This document shows positions 1-11,118 of a DNA stretch of 64,000 bases, in pieces; position 1 is the first letter of the stretch, and each line of letters begins with the position of its first letter. A program made the position numbers and the translations under genes. This DNA is from Metridium senile (taxonomy: Eukaryota > Cnidaria > Anthozoa > Actiniaria > Metridiidae). The notes under the pieces were generated by a model that made no database searches, was not told the origin of the DNA, and saw nothing but the letters and a program-made list of their open reading frames with translations. The stretch lies in the NCBI GenBank assembly GCA_949775045.1, contig OX459100.1:16820241-16884240 (forward strand), written 5' to 3'.

Positions 1-243
1 CAGCCTCCACTAGTTTGACTAGCTGCTATCGACCATTTCACAGCGATTGTGTCACGGCTTAGAAAGTGCGCCGGAAGGTAGCCCACATTTCTTCAACAGT
101 TAGTTATCGTCCGTTTTACGGAACATCGACGCAGCCTATACTAGTTTCGCTGCTAATTGTAGTCCATTATAGACAAAAACATTTCAGAAAGACCGACACA
201 ACCTCCACTAGTTAACCTTCAACAGTTAGTTATCGTCCATTTT
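1..243. other. 5' flank of GPCR 1 with short internal duplication
   Basis: No gene seen. A phrase beginning CTTCAACAGTTAGTTATCG occurs at about 92-119 and again at 217-244, the second copy running into the receptor start codon. A CCTCCACTAGTT-like phrase also recurs near 5, 135 and 203. This is probably a degenerate tandem repeat in the 5' UTR or promoter. Confidence 0.5.
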
Positions 244-1281
244 ATGCTCTCAGACATGGATGATGTACCGGGGACCAGTCTTGTAGCTATTGTCTTCCAA
301 GTTGCAGTCCTTCTTCTCATCAACATGGTAGCATTCGTAGGAAACTTTCTGGTCTGCTTGGCTTCGTTTCGTAATCATCGCCTTCGTACTACTACTAACC
401 TATATGTGATAGCCCTAGCAATCTCAGATATTCTAGCCGCCTGCATCACTATGCCGTTGACTTTGGTCGCTATTGTCAAACGACAGTGGATCTTTGGTAC
501 AGTCATGTGCAACATCCAGGGTTTTTTTGTTCACTTTCTCATCTATGCCTCGATGCACACTTTGGCTTTAACGGCTGTGAATAGGTATTTTCGCATCGTC
601 AAACCTCAAAAATACAGACAGTTTTTTGGCGGTAATCGAGCTGGGTTCTTTCTCGTTCTTGTGTGGGTATTAGTGGCTATCATTGTCGGTACTCCAGCGA
701 TTTTCGGTTGGGCAAAGTTTGATTTTCGTCCAGGTCCTTCGCTGTACATGTGTATTTTGTACTTTGACACTAAGTTAGGCGAAGTAACGTTTCTTCTTAT
801 CATTGTAGTTGTGTACGTGATCTGTTCACTGGTTGTCATGGCAATCTCGTATGTAAAAGTTTCCAAAACAATCCGTCACCACAATCTTCTTCTGGCCAAC
901 ACCATTCATCTGAACAGAAGATTCACTGGGATAAGCGTTGAAGAAATCCGTATTACCAAAACTTTATTCTTCTTGGTGCTCGCTTTTATGTTATGTTGGA
1001 TTCCTGTTTACACTGCAGTTGCTATCATTCGCTCTGGACTAGGGAATTTGACCCCTGGGGGATCGATCTTCGCCACTTATATGATATACATTACGAGTGC
1101 GATCAACCCTTTTGTATATGCTTTCAAGAACAAAGCTTTCAGACAAGAGTTCAAAAGTATAGTTATGTGTTTGAGTTCTATTAAAGAACGCGTGCATCCA
1201 TGCACTTCACGTGGTTTGGCGAGCCCTGAGGTCTTGGTCCTCTCTCTAAGGAATGGTATACAGGCAAACAATAACTGCTAG
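244..1281 (+). CDS. Class A GPCR, melatonin-receptor-like (GPCR 1)
   Basis: A single-exon reading frame of 345 aa with seven hydrophobic segments at about residues 14-40, 50-75, 90-112, 133-155, 181-206, 239-262 and 274-297. Rhodopsin-family landmarks are present: N34 (TM1), D62 in AISDILA (TM2), Cys89 and Cys170 for the extracellular disulfide, NRY at 113-115 in place of DRY, CWIP at 251-254 and NPFVY at 288-292. NRY and the overall look resemble melatonin and related orphan amine-type receptors, so a plasma-membrane G-protein-coupled receptor is certain but the ligand is not. An intronless paralogue lies at 6100-7086 in opposite orientation, sharing most TM motifs, so the pair is a local duplication. 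Two in-frame Mets (residues 1 and 5) are possible starts. Confidence 0.9.
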   Translation: MLSDMDDVPGTSLVAIVFQVAVLLLINMVAFVGNFLVCLASFRNHRLRTTTNLYVIALAISDILAACITMPLTLVAIVKRQWIFGTVMCNIQGFFVHFLIYASMHTLALTAVNRYFRIVKPQKYRQFFGGNRAGFFLVLVWVLVAIIVGTPAIFGWAKFDFRPGPSLYMCILYFDTKLGEVTFLLIIVVVYVICSLVVMAISYVKVSKTIRHHNLLLANTIHLNRRFTGISVEEIRITKTLFFLVLAFMLCWIPVYTAVAIIRSGLGNLTPGGSIFATYMIYITSAINPFVYAFKNKAFRQEFKSIVMCLSSIKERVHPCTSRGLASPEVLVLSLRNGIQANNNC

Positions 1282-1400
1282 GCTCTGTAAAACACATTTA
1301 ATAGTCTTACTCGCGAGGTCGGCGGTTCGGCGAGTAGTTGAAAATTCAGAATTTATCTCTTTTTATTTGATAAGTTTCTTGAACATCTTTTAAAAACAAC

Positions 1401-1406
1401 AATAAA
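1401..1406 (+). terminator. Candidate polyadenylation signal of GPCR 1
   Basis: AATAAA about 120 bp downstream of the GPCR 1 stop codon; another AATAAA follows near 1455. Position and strand fit, but no cleavage site can be verified. Confidence 0.4.
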
Positions 1407-2026
1407 TTGATCAAGGAAAAGAAGTGGATTTATATACTTATCAGTACTGTAGAAAATAAATATTTCGAGTTTGAAAAGCCCTTCTAGGGAACGATAAGCA
1501 TGTTTGTATTTCTAGCTAAATCCGCAGACAGAACCGAATCGACAAATCTCAACACAGTTTAGTTAAAAAGAATGGAAGAACTATGGAATTATATGGAATT
1601 TTTTCTTAACATCTTATCTTAAAGAAGTAAAAAAAACGTACAAAATTATATGAAAAAAAATTGAAAAAATGGATAGATGATGAAAAATGCGCGAAGAAAG
1701 TACCACATATATCATAATGATTTCTTTCCTTTCTGTAACTTAACTTTTTGTATTTTTAAAAAGTACAGCTACTCAGTGACAGGAAATGATAGACACTTGA
1801 ACTCTAAATACTCCCTTTTTACCGCCTTTGGTAAAGAGTACAAATGGACAACAGACAATAATATGATATCAACAAACAATATATGATAATCTTAGACATA
1901 CAATCTTAGACATTCAAGATAACTTGAAAGGTCTTTTCTACTGGAATACTGAATGGTGAAACCAAAGTCTTGTAACATTCTCAAGAGCTGAGTTTAACTA
2001 GAAACAATATGACGGCAATATATACA

Positions 2027-2172
2027 CCGAATCGAAATATGGCGGCCAATTTGAATAACAATTCTTCTTAACTGTCCAGCTTCGCATACATGTGAAAACT
2101 CTATTGTTTTCCAACGTGAACACGAGGCTGGACAGTCAAGAACAATAAGAGTACGCCATATTTCGATTCGGT
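2027..2172. mobile_element. Palindromic MITE (family C)
   Basis: Terminal inverted repeats: ACCGAATCGAAATATGGCG at the left end and its complement at about 2152-2171. A second inner inverted pair contains the CTGTCCAGC core. About 145 bp, no coding capacity, typical of a DNA-transposon MITE. Confidence 0.7.
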
Positions 2173-2173
2173 C

Positions 2174-2266
2174 TATACACCTATTTCAAAAATCGTTGTC
2201 GCAAACAAAGCCACAGTACACACTCTGAAGCCTGCAAGCCTGCGATTTTTGAAATAGGTGTATACA
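2174..2266. mobile_element. Palindromic MITE (family A, TACACCTATTTCAAAAATCG ends)
   Basis: Starts TATACACCTATTTCAAAAAT and ends with the complement, with TA at the border. Longer members of the same family lie at 36490-36784 and 53046-53342, and a diverged relative at 38992-39261. TA flanks suggest a Tc1/mariner-type origin (inference). Confidence 0.75.
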
Positions 2267-2552
2267 CCCTTTCCGAGGAACTGTGTCACCCGTGAAGTGA
2301 AAAGCCTACAAGCTAGTAGCGCAGGGACTATGGGTAGCCTATGTATACTTCAGTTATTAGAACGCAGGGATTTCATGGCCACATTGCTACACTTGTCAAT
2401 ATGTTATTGAGAAATGTCCATTTGACTTATCAAACAACAAGAAAGGCGTTCCGAACGCACATTTAGTTTCTGAACTGATCCATGATCCTTTGCGCCGCTA
2501 GCTTGTGTGCTTTTCACTGGTGACAAACTTTCTCGGAAAGGGTGTATATAGT
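2262..2552. mobile_element. MITE (family B, TACACCCTTTCCGAG ends)
   Basis: The left end TACACCCTTTCCGAGGAAC, followed by a GTGAAAAGCC...CTAGC segment, is mirrored at 2500-2550 by GCTAG...GTGCTTTTCAC and CTCGGAAAGGGTGTATA. A second copy is at 15374-15592. It abuts the family A MITE. Confidence 0.7.
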
Positions 2553-4963
2553 ATACATAATCTTGTCAAACAACAAGTACCATTTGAAAAACCAATAAGA
2601 AAAAGAGCAAAACAAGTATCTCAGAACATTCCTTAAAATCTCACTCAGTGTAAATTGCTAATATTTTAATCAAATGGCCAACTAGCATTAAGTTCTTTGA
2701 ATTTGTTAATAAAACAAAAGCACCATATAACAGAGTCACCGTTTTCAATGAGTCAGGGCGAGGCTAGTCTCCTGCGCAGGCGCTCACACAATGACTTCAC
2801 TCACGAGAGTCCCATTGTCACATTGACCTGGTGTTACTGTTGCTGTTTTCGCTCAGTTTACATAAAAAAGAGAGTATATCTTACTGATAAGCTTCGGACA
2901 TTTAGAAAATCCGTTATTTTACGACAAATGATTAATACAAAAAACGTTTATAATGTATACACACACTCGCCTTTTTACATTGTATAAGTTACAATTTTAA
3001 TCCAACTGATTAACAAAAAATGATGCAATACGATGATCGAACTCACCGAATCTCAAATTAAACCACTTTAGAAATTCATACAAAACTTGTTTCTATGTTA
3101 TATTACAATAATATTAGTATGGCTTGAATTCCTTACTAAATTTCCAAAAATACTGTTGTTTAAATGACATGAATGAAAACTGAATCTGGTAAAATGGTGT
3201 GCTCATCTTTCTTCCGTTTACTGTCAGTATTAGATTAAAATGTTCAGCTTGTCTTTGTTTAGATGACATTTGAATAAATTTGTAAAGTAAACTTTCTTTC
3301 CATTGTGTAAGATAACAAATATTCCGTTCTTTTAATTAAAATCAATAATTTTATGACAAACGGGAGGGTGAATTGAAGGGAAATTATAGCATATTGTGGT
3401 AAACATTTGCTACTAAGAACCATCAAGTAGAAGCTCTTTTCATTCCTTCTCCTGTTTTTCTTTTTCCCCCTTTTGTTTTGTTTTCTTTTCTTTTGCGTAT
3501 CAGAAATACCGTACGCAATCTTGAAAACAATACCATTACCATATATGATATTGTAGGTGAGAAGTAACAAAAGACTTTGATTAGCGCGCGAGATTTTTTT
3601 TTTCTTTAACAGGTTGAGATTTCAACAGAACAATAGCCATATCTTTGATACGGTTTTTTCCCCTTCTTTTTCTTTTCTTTCTTTCTTTCATTTCTTTCTT
3701 TTGTTCTTTTATTTTCTTCTGCTTTCTTTTTTCCCTTTCTTTCCTCTTGCTTCTTTTTTGTTTTTTTGTTTTGTTTTATTGTTTTTCTGTTCTTGTTGTT
3801 TTCTTTGTCCTTGAGCTTGTAAACTAACAATGTCTATAGACATAGATATATTCAGCTAGCTACACAAATAAAGCTTGTCTAGCTATGCTATTCTGGGTAT
3901 ATCTTTAGCCAATATAGTCGACGTCAGTGTCATTAACATGTCACGTGACAGTTCGTTCTAAATGCTTGATACTAGCATTAATTGTGAACATATGTTTCAT
4001 AATTCTTATTCCATTTTCACTGTTACTCATTATACAGTTAAACGTTTAAATTTTCACTGCTAAACAAATACATACAATTGTTACTTTGGTTGTTGTAATA
4101 ATATTTACTTTAAGTGGACAACGTTCATGACATTGACTGTAGGTTTAAATATTTGTGTACACCTAGTTGCAAGAACGTTGTCCTGACTTTTGTAATTTAA
4201 GGAATTAATCAAAAGACAAAAAAAGATCACTCAAGCTGAACTATTTCTTACGTTTTTACTTTCTTACTAAATCAGAAATGTCCTTTTAATGTGACAACAT
4301 TATATGTAGCTTGTATTTATATTTAAATGTTTGGTTAATCACATGTTGTTGTTGTCATCATCGTCATCGCCATCATCCTCATTATCAGCATTACATGTAT
4401 CTTCATCATAATGTTTACAACATACGTATAGTTAGGCATGTATACAACTATCTAATAAACGTTGATCCTCTGTAAATGCCTGAACTGAGACCGATAGGAA
4501 TTATGGGAGCTCATTAAATTGCAAATGAACAATCACCCTTGAATATTAACGCTTATTTTTTTGTGAAAAACTGTTATCCGTAATTCAGATTAAGAAAAAC
4601 CGTGATCAAAACAATACATTTGCAATTTAGATTAATTTAAATTAATTTAAAACAATTTAAATCTGTAAATCACAGGTGAAGATGATTTCACGGATCACGG
4701 CTGGAATATTTTACTTTTCATGAATCACAGGCTGAATTTCGGTTGAATCACAGATAGCCTCTTCCCTAGCCTCCTCCACAGGCGGCTCTGTAATCTAATT
4801 TGGATTTGGGTTTCCTGTGCTGCTACTAGAGAGGAACTAGCTATAGGCGCTAGTAAGGCGAGAAAAAGGAAATCTCCCCCTCCCCGGCTCGTTTGTTTTC
4901 CTCACCACAGGAAGCCCGATGAAAAGAGATATAAGAGATGCCTGCGTTTGTTTTGTTTGCGTT

Positions 4964-5620
4964 TCATTCTGCTATTGTACTAGTTTTATCTCTGTTATCG
5001 ACCTGGTTATCAGCTGTCTCTACGACTAAATCATTCGATGGACTACAATTAGCCTTGAGATCAAGAACTATCGTTGGGTCTACGGACGATTTGAACAACT
5101 GTTTTCTTCTAGAAATGCTGACTTCGTTGACAACTTTCCTCAGTTTCTGCAGATGGGATTCCTGTGGTATTAAATCCCTTTCAGAATGACCTGGCGTATT
5201 GATAACATGGTGCTTGGGGGTCCTGGTGAATAATGCTCCCTTTCCCGCATTTTGGGAATGAGCTATCCTAGGAAATGATGGACTTGGTCTTGTATTTGTA
5301 ATTCTTGAATCATGAGGTACACTTATAACATGGGGCTCTGGCGTCCTAGAGCATGATGGACTTAGTCGTGTATTTGTAAATCTTGAATCATGAGGTACAA
5401 TTCTAACATGGGGCTCCGGCGTCCTGGTAAAGGATACCGTTAGTCCTGTATTTGTAATGCCTGAATCCTGAGGTACACTTAGCTGAGCTATCCTAGCAAA
5501 GGATAGACTAAGTCCTTCATTTGTGTTTCCGTGACCCAATGGGTTACTTTTAACATGGGGTTGAGCTGTCCGGCTAAATGAAGGACCTAATCCTGCATTT
5601 TTGTTCTCCGTATAGGCAAA
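4964..5620 (-). CDS. Unrecognised reading frame with about 28-aa repeats, cut by LINE insertion
   Basis: An open minus-strand frame of over 200 codons ends at 4964. It remains open upstream of the first Met at 5539 as far as the junction with the LINE fragment near 5620. It contains four to five diverged copies of a unit of the type ITNTxxSPSFxRTPEPHVxx, spaced about 28 residues, followed by a non-repeated, charged C-terminal part with a basic stretch (ISRRKQLFK). No domain recognised and no signal peptide or membrane segment seen. It could be a fragment of a host gene's long exon, or part of a transposon. The LINE insertion separates whatever lay upstream of it from this frame. Function unknown. 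Confidence 0.35.
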   Translation of the reverse strand, partial: FAYTENKNAGLGPSFSRTAQPHVKSNPLGHGNTNEGLSLSFARIAQLSVPQDSGITNTGLTVSFTRTPEPHVRIVPHDSRFTNTRLSPSCSRTPEPHVISVPHDSRITNTRPSPSFPRIAHSQNAGKGALFTRTPKHHVINTPGHSERDLIPQESHLQKLRKVVNEVSISRRKQLFKSSVDPTIVLDLKANCSPSNDLVVETADNQVDNRDKTSTIAE

Positions 5621-6137
5621 GTTTACGAAATGGCTTCCCTGAGGCGGGCATGGGAACTATCTGGTGCAGAGCTTCAAAAGATTGATGTTATATGGAACGG
5701 ATTCCTTAGGAAGATGATAGCAGGAGGATATGCACGAAAGAATGCGCCACTACAAAGCCAACGAAAAAAGGGCATTGATCCGGCAACCCAAGTGAAAGGA
5801 GAACTCGATTGGGCTTTTAAGATCTCAAACACCAGACTTCATGAGATAACCAATACACAACCAATTCAGGACTTTTGTCACATCCAGTACCTAAAATATA
5901 TAGCTCATGTGAGCAGAATGAAAAATGATGTAATACAAAAACAAGTACTTTTCGACAAGAGGAAGACGTGGAGGAAAATGGAAGAACTACTTGGAATAGA
6001 TAGGCAACAGGCGTTAAGATCTATGTTGAATAAAAAGGACTTCACGCGGTTGTTGGAGCGTAGGTTCCCTTGCTCCAAGCAATCACGCCCCAAGGCCGAT
6101 CACGCGCCGAGCGGGAAACATTGATGATGATGATGTT
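5620..6137 (+). mobile_element. 5'-truncated non-LTR retrotransposon (LINE) 3' end
   Basis: A 164-residue open frame (5630-6124) resembles the C-terminal, post-RT portion of LINE polyproteins: an IDVIWNGFLRKM segment, then a block containing IQDFCHIQYLKYIAHVSRM and a basic tail. It ends in a TGATGATGATG run immediately after the stop codon, which is the short-repeat 3' tail typical of RTE-type elements. No RT or endonuclease core is left, so the copy is dead on arrival. Its 3' tail lies inside the coding end of the minus-strand GPCR at 6100-7086. Confidence 0.75.
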
Positions 6138-7086
6138 CCACTGAAATAACGGCCCTTCCACAAAATAAAATCCTCTTAAACTCATTACGAAAAATTCTGT
6201 GGCTGAACGCATAGATATAAGGATTAATAGCAGACGATAAGAAGATTAAGTAAGTCGCGATAAGAGATCCTTCATTCGTCATAGTACTATCAAGACCTGT
6301 TCTTATAATAGACACTACTGAATACACAGGTATCCAGCATAGAACGAACGCCATTACCAGAATAAAAAGTGTTTTTGTGATCTTGATTTCTTCCACGCTT
6401 ACGTTAGTCATTCCTCTCCTCGTGGTCTTGAGTGTCAATTGAAGATTCTGCTGATGCTGTCGGATAGCACGTGACACTTGCACATAAGAAGCAATGATCA
6501 AAGCCATTGATAAGATAACAAAGAAAATCAGCACTAAAAATAAAAATACAACTCCCCCGGTTGGAGTCTTGAAATCAAGAATACACATATAGAGGGAAAC
6601 GCCTGGTTCGAACTCGAACCGCGCCAAGCCGGCTGCCGGAGGGGTTGACACAAATAGCGCAACAAAAACCCACACGACGGCTATCAGACACAACGGCCTA
6701 CGCCCACCAAATATCTTCTTGTAATACTTCGGTTTGACGATTCGAAAGTATCGGTTGACAGCCATCAAAGCGAGAGTGTACATCGATGTGTAGACTAAAA
6801 AGTGCGCGAAAAATCCTTGTATGCGGCAGCCATAGATGCCAAACACCCAGCGCCCTTTCATGATAGAAGCTAATGTCATAGGTGTTGTTATGGTTGCGGC
6901 TAGAATATCTGTAATAGCAAGGGCGATCATGTATACGTTAGCTGCAGATCTTAGCCGTTGGTTACGGTATGAAGCGATACATACAAGTAAATTACCAACA
7001 AATGCAGCGATGTTTATGATTAAGAGTATAGCTACTTCGAGAATTAAGATTCCAATGCTTGTCTTCGGTATTGGTAGAATGGACAT
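6100..7086 (-). CDS. Class A GPCR, melatonin-receptor-like (GPCR 2), C-terminus from LINE
   Basis: A single-exon frame of 328 aa, paralogous to GPCR 1. Landmarks: N32 (TM1), D60 in AITDILA (TM2), Cys87 and Cys168, NRY 111-113, CWIP 250-253, NPYIY 288-292. It presumably acts as a plasma-membrane G-protein-coupled receptor; the ligand is not predictable here. The receptor-like sequence ends near residue 317 (AVISVE). The last residues (four His then QCFPLGA) are the antisense translation of the TGA-repeat tail and 3' end of the LINE at 5620-6137, and the present stop codon (6100-6102) lies inside the LINE. The original cytoplasmic tail was therefore probably replaced. All seven membrane segments and helix 8 (IFRNEFKRILFC) are intact, so the receptor may still work. 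Confidence 0.88.
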   Translation of the reverse strand: MSILPIPKTSIGILILEVAILLIINIAAFVGNLLVCIASYRNQRLRSAANVYMIALAITDILAATITTPMTLASIMKGRWVFGIYGCRIQGFFAHFLVYTSMYTLALMAVNRYFRIVKPKYYKKIFGGRRPLCLIAVVWVFVALFVSTPPAAGLARFEFEPGVSLYMCILDFKTPTGGVVFLFLVLIFFVILSMALIIASYVQVSRAIRQHQQNLQLTLKTTRRGMTNVSVEEIKITKTLFILVMAFVLCWIPVYSVVSIIRTGLDSTMTNEGSLIATYLIFLSSAINPYIYAFSHRIFRNEFKRILFCGRAVISVEHHHHQCFPLGA

Positions 7087-7589
7087 AGTGTTGATTTGGT
7101 GTCAAGTGTCAAATTTATCGAGAAGACCTCGATATATTTCAACAACTGATCGACGTCGATTCTTTTTAATGATAGTCTTCTGTTTCGAAGTCTTTCGGTT
7201 TATCGTCTGTTCCCAATTTCTCTGTATCCAAATTTTAGCTTCTTCTGTTTTGAACGTCGGATTCACTGGATCTATCCAATCACACGCTACAGAGTTCGAA
7301 CATTTGGGAAGCAGACTGATGATATGGGAGGCTTATTTTGTGTTTAGACTGCTCAGCCTATATTTCCTTGGTCAAATCAACTAAACATAATCCTTGGTGC
7401 CAAATCCTATTATTTAATGAGTATTATTGAATTAAGGTTTTCCCGAGTTTGGGAAAGTATTTCGTTTCGAGTACTGTTTATGGCTTTTTTAGTCGAGCCT
7501 AACAACGTTAACAACCGTATAGTCAGATTGATTGCTGAACAGGTTCCGATTTTCATTAGTCACGCTTCAAGTGTTTTTGGCTTTGAAAA

Positions 7590-8260
7590 ATCTTGAATCG
7601 ACTGCTTGAGATGTCGATTTTTAGTCTTCTGCTTCGACCGTTTTCGACTATCGGTTGTCTTGTTTCAATTCGACTTGTTTCAACTATGAGAGTCTTCAGT
7701 TTGCGATCTGATTGTTCGATGATTTGCTCCAAAAGCTTTTGATTATCAGTAGTATTTTGTTACGTTTTTTTCCACAGCAGTTTTCTGTTTCGACTGTTTT
7801 CGATAATCGTACCGGTAGTCTTCTGTTACGACTGTCTTCGACTATCGGTAGTCTTCTGTTTCGATCGCGACTATTTGCGATTGTCGAGCGGTTTGCTCCA
7901 AAAGCTTTCGATTATCAGTAGTTTACTGTTACGATAGCCTTTCGTTTTTTTTCACAGCAGTTTTCTATTTCGACTGTTTTCGATAATCGGTAGACTTCTG
8001 TTTCGACTGTTTGCAATTGTCGGATAGTTTGCTTCAAACGCTTTCAATTCGATTATCAGTAGTAAGTTTTTGTTACGACAGTGGTTTTCGATATTTCCAT
8101 TGCAGTTTTCTGGTTTGACTGTTTCCAATATACAACGATTTGTCCTCTACGACTTTTTTCCAAACTTGATTCTCAGTACTTCGTCTTGTTTCGATTGTTA
8201 TTATCAATAATCTTTTGCTTCGACTTTTTCATTCACGGCAATCTTACATTTCATTGAAGT
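7590..8260. repeat. Degenerate minisatellite upstream of GPCR 2
   Basis: Irregular copies of phrases such as TTCTGTTTCGACTGTTTTCG and GATTATCAGTAGT repeat about every 40-110 bp from roughly 7600 to 8250. No coding signal in any frame. The surrounding interval 7087-8850 shows no other feature. Confidence 0.55.
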
Positions 8261-9004
8261 ATTCTGCTTCAACTATGGGCGATTTGTAAGATTTTCCCAA
8301 CCAAATCTCGTCTTCTCTCTTCAGCGTTCGCACGTAAAGCACTATTGAAGTACACTAAGTGCTCTTCAAAACGTTAACTGTAAAATAGTTGGCAGAAAGC
8401 TAAGATAAACCCAAGACACTTGTACTACAAAACCATTAGTTTTGGCGTTCTCTTCAAGATTGGTCACTCGCCTGTAGAATCTTCTTCGATGATGAAAACT
8501 AGCTATATTATATACAGTTTCTTAACGCATTTGTCTCTGTTAAATAGCATGTAATGGGTACTTATATAGCGCATTTGACATCAGCTTAGCGCTTTACAAT
8601 AAGCTACTTTCTGACAGCTTGCTATCGCTCTAACAGACCATGTAGACACGAGGCATACAATCTACACTAAATCATACTTAGTTATTCCTGAGGCAAATCT
8701 CCAGCTATCATTTGATTTGGCATCTAAATTGGCAGCGTGTATGTATCATAGTAATGAATATATTTACATTGTCAAATACTCTAAGCCCATTGGTCAATAC
8801 ATGGTCAATATTAAAGTTATAGCCTCTTGAAGTTAATTACAACACTGGTTAAATTACTCGCCTCTCTCGCCTCTCTCACACCGCCAGTCCAGCGCTTTTT
8901 TCGTTTGATGTTTAAGTGTGGGGTTAAAAACCCTCCGTGATACGCCCTTATGAAATGACTTTCGGTACGTATCTTTTAGGGGCGTTTTAGAAAATTTCAG
9001 ACGA

Positions 9005-9112
<108 letters not shown>

Positions 9113-9318
9113 TTTATAATATATATTTTTCTATTCAACAATAACTATAATTTTTTCTATTTGATACATGTAAATAATTTAGTAACTTTTTATAGTATTC
9201 GATTTTATAAATTTCAAACATTATACACAAACAATTGTTAATGTCATTAATATATTTTTTTTAAATTATATCATGTTGTAAATTTTTATATATTTTAATT
9301 ATTGTGAAATAAAATTAT

Positions 9319-9328
<10 letters not shown>

Positions 9329-9397
<69 letters not shown>

Positions 9398-9412
9398 TGC
9401 CCCCCCCCCCCC
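9329..9412. repeat. (AAT)n array followed by poly-C
   Basis: About 21 AAT triplets, then GAGTTG and a homopolymer C run. Such arrays often mark the 3' tails of LINEs or SINEs, but I do not recognise an element body upstream. Confidence 0.9.
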
Positions 9413-9763
9413 AAGTTATTTGATTATTATTTGATTATTATAGCCAAGCCGCGACAATGTTTCATCACATCTGCGTTCTTCAGTACTTTTCTCAAAATAT
9501 CCGATACATGACTCATTATCAAAATATTGAGCAATCTATATCTTCGCCAGTTTTCTTGAAAAGAGTATCTTACTGATAACGCCACACCACGAATGATATC
9601 ATGAGTCGAAATCGACGTCCTTTCTTCAAATCACAAGCCGGTGAATACGCACCCTATGGCTTATCTGAAGACAGATTTCTCAACATCCAGACAAAGGGAC
9701 AACGATGTATCGATTAAGATCATAGTTAATGGGTCTTGGAAAGCGAAGAAAAGAAACGGCCCG

Positions 9764-10262
9764 TTTGGTACGGAAAAGAAAAGAAGTGAAAAGGAAAAAA
9801 AGAGAACGGAACGGAGAGAAGTGAAGGGGAAAGAAAAAAACTTAAAAGAAAAGAAGTGAAGGGGAAAAGAAAGAAATGGGTACGGAAGAGAAGGGAAGGG
9901 GAAAAGAAAGAAGATAAGGGACGGCAAAGGAAGAGAAGTGAAGTGATTGGACGGGAAAGGAAGGAAATGAATAGGAAATGAAAGAAAAATAAAATGGGAA
10001 GGGAAGTTGAGTGAAGACAAACGACGGGAAAAGAAGATAAGGGACGGCAAAGGAAGAGAAGTGATTAGACGGGAAATGAAGAAAAAGAATAGGAAATGAA
10101 AGAGACATAAAATGGGAAGGGAAGGGAAGAAAAAGGACGGGAAGTGAAGATAATGGACGGCAAAGGAAGGTAAGAGACGGGAAGTGGAGGGACGGGAAAG
10201 AAAGGGAAGAGACGGTAAGTGGATGGGAAAGGAAGAGAAGAAAAAGGGATGGAATGGAAGGG
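9764..10262. repeat. Purine-rich (GGGAAG/GAAAAG) tract
   Basis: About 500 bp of nearly pure purine on the plus strand made of GGGAAGGGAAG-type units with ACGG interruptions, including a longer repeated block around 9900-10090. Reading frames across it are Ser/Phe/Pro or Lys/Glu low complexity. Confidence 0.9.
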
Positions 10263-10585
10263 AATACATGATATTGGATCCCACACGTTGGATTTCGATA
10301 CTTTTATTGAACAAATAGCAGAAGGAAAATTCATATGTACAATGTATTATACAAATTATGATGTACTTTTCGTATTTACGAGGATAATGTTGACGAATTT
10401 TGTTTACTTATTTGGATACACCTAAGTGCTTGATCATTGTCATATAAAAATGACAAATAGGACTTCATTAGAAATATTTATCTATTTGTTTTTATTTTAA
10501 AGCTTTCTACGTTGGATATGACAGTTTTAGTATACACCTATTTCAAAAAACCTAGGCGACTGAATAGCGTTTTGCAAGACTGAAG

Positions 10586-10803
10586 CTAGGTTTACACGGG
10601 ACCGGTCAAAAGATCGGCTTGGACATGTTGTTCACAAGGAACCAATCAATATTTTCGTTCTGTTCAGACGAGACCATCACTATATTTGACCGGTTAGGCG
10701 TCCAAATTATTGCACGTTTAGCGCGGCCTGTGTGAACGGAACCCGTAAGCGGATGTTTTTCTGACTGGTCAAAAATTCGTCTGGTCCCGTGTAAACGTAG
10801 CCT
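10586..10803. mobile_element. MITE (family H, GTTTACACGG ends)
   Basis: Left end AGGTTTACACGGGACCGGTC and right end GGTCCCGTGTAAACGTAGCC are inverted. A clearer member is at 60848-61045 and shares the inner segment with GCGCGGCC/GGACCGCGC. Confidence 0.75.
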
Positions 10804-11027
10804 GAAATGCATTTTTGGTCCTGTAATATTGTTTAAAGTAAAATAGATAATAATTAGTCATTTTATTCTTAGTGCATTTAATTCCAAACAATATACGAGC
10901 TAGTTATGGGGAGAAAATATCGATGTATATATATTTTTATTTCAAATTAATGAGACCCACAATGCCCTTTGGTCTTGGATTGAACTATTCAGTGTTCAAC
11001 ATGTATTGAAATAGCTGTATACCGAGC

Positions 11028-11118
11028 CTCCTATGCAGCCACTCCTTTGTGTCGTCACGCAATACGAGTCTTCCCTATTGCGTGACGACACAAAGGAGCG
11101 GCTGCATAGGAGGCTACT
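11028..11118. mobile_element. Short perfect-hairpin MITE (family D)
   Basis: Arms of about 40 bp, AGCCTCCTATGCAGCC...GTCACGCAATA and the complement, around a small loop. A solo arm-like sequence occurs near 61505. Confidence 0.8.

Larger units (their letters stand above)
1407..4960. other. Gene-free, AT-rich region apart from the listed MITEs
   Basis: No convincing exon. It holds T-rich tracts at about 3440-3500 and 3595-3800, a degenerate ATC triplet run near 4345-4400, and MITEs at 2027-2552. Open frames here are low complexity (Lys/Phe-rich) and I treat them as chance. Confidence 0.5.

Noticed and set aside
9661..10334. Ser/Phe/Pro-rich frame on the minus strand
   Set aside because: Pyrimidine tract translation, low complexity.
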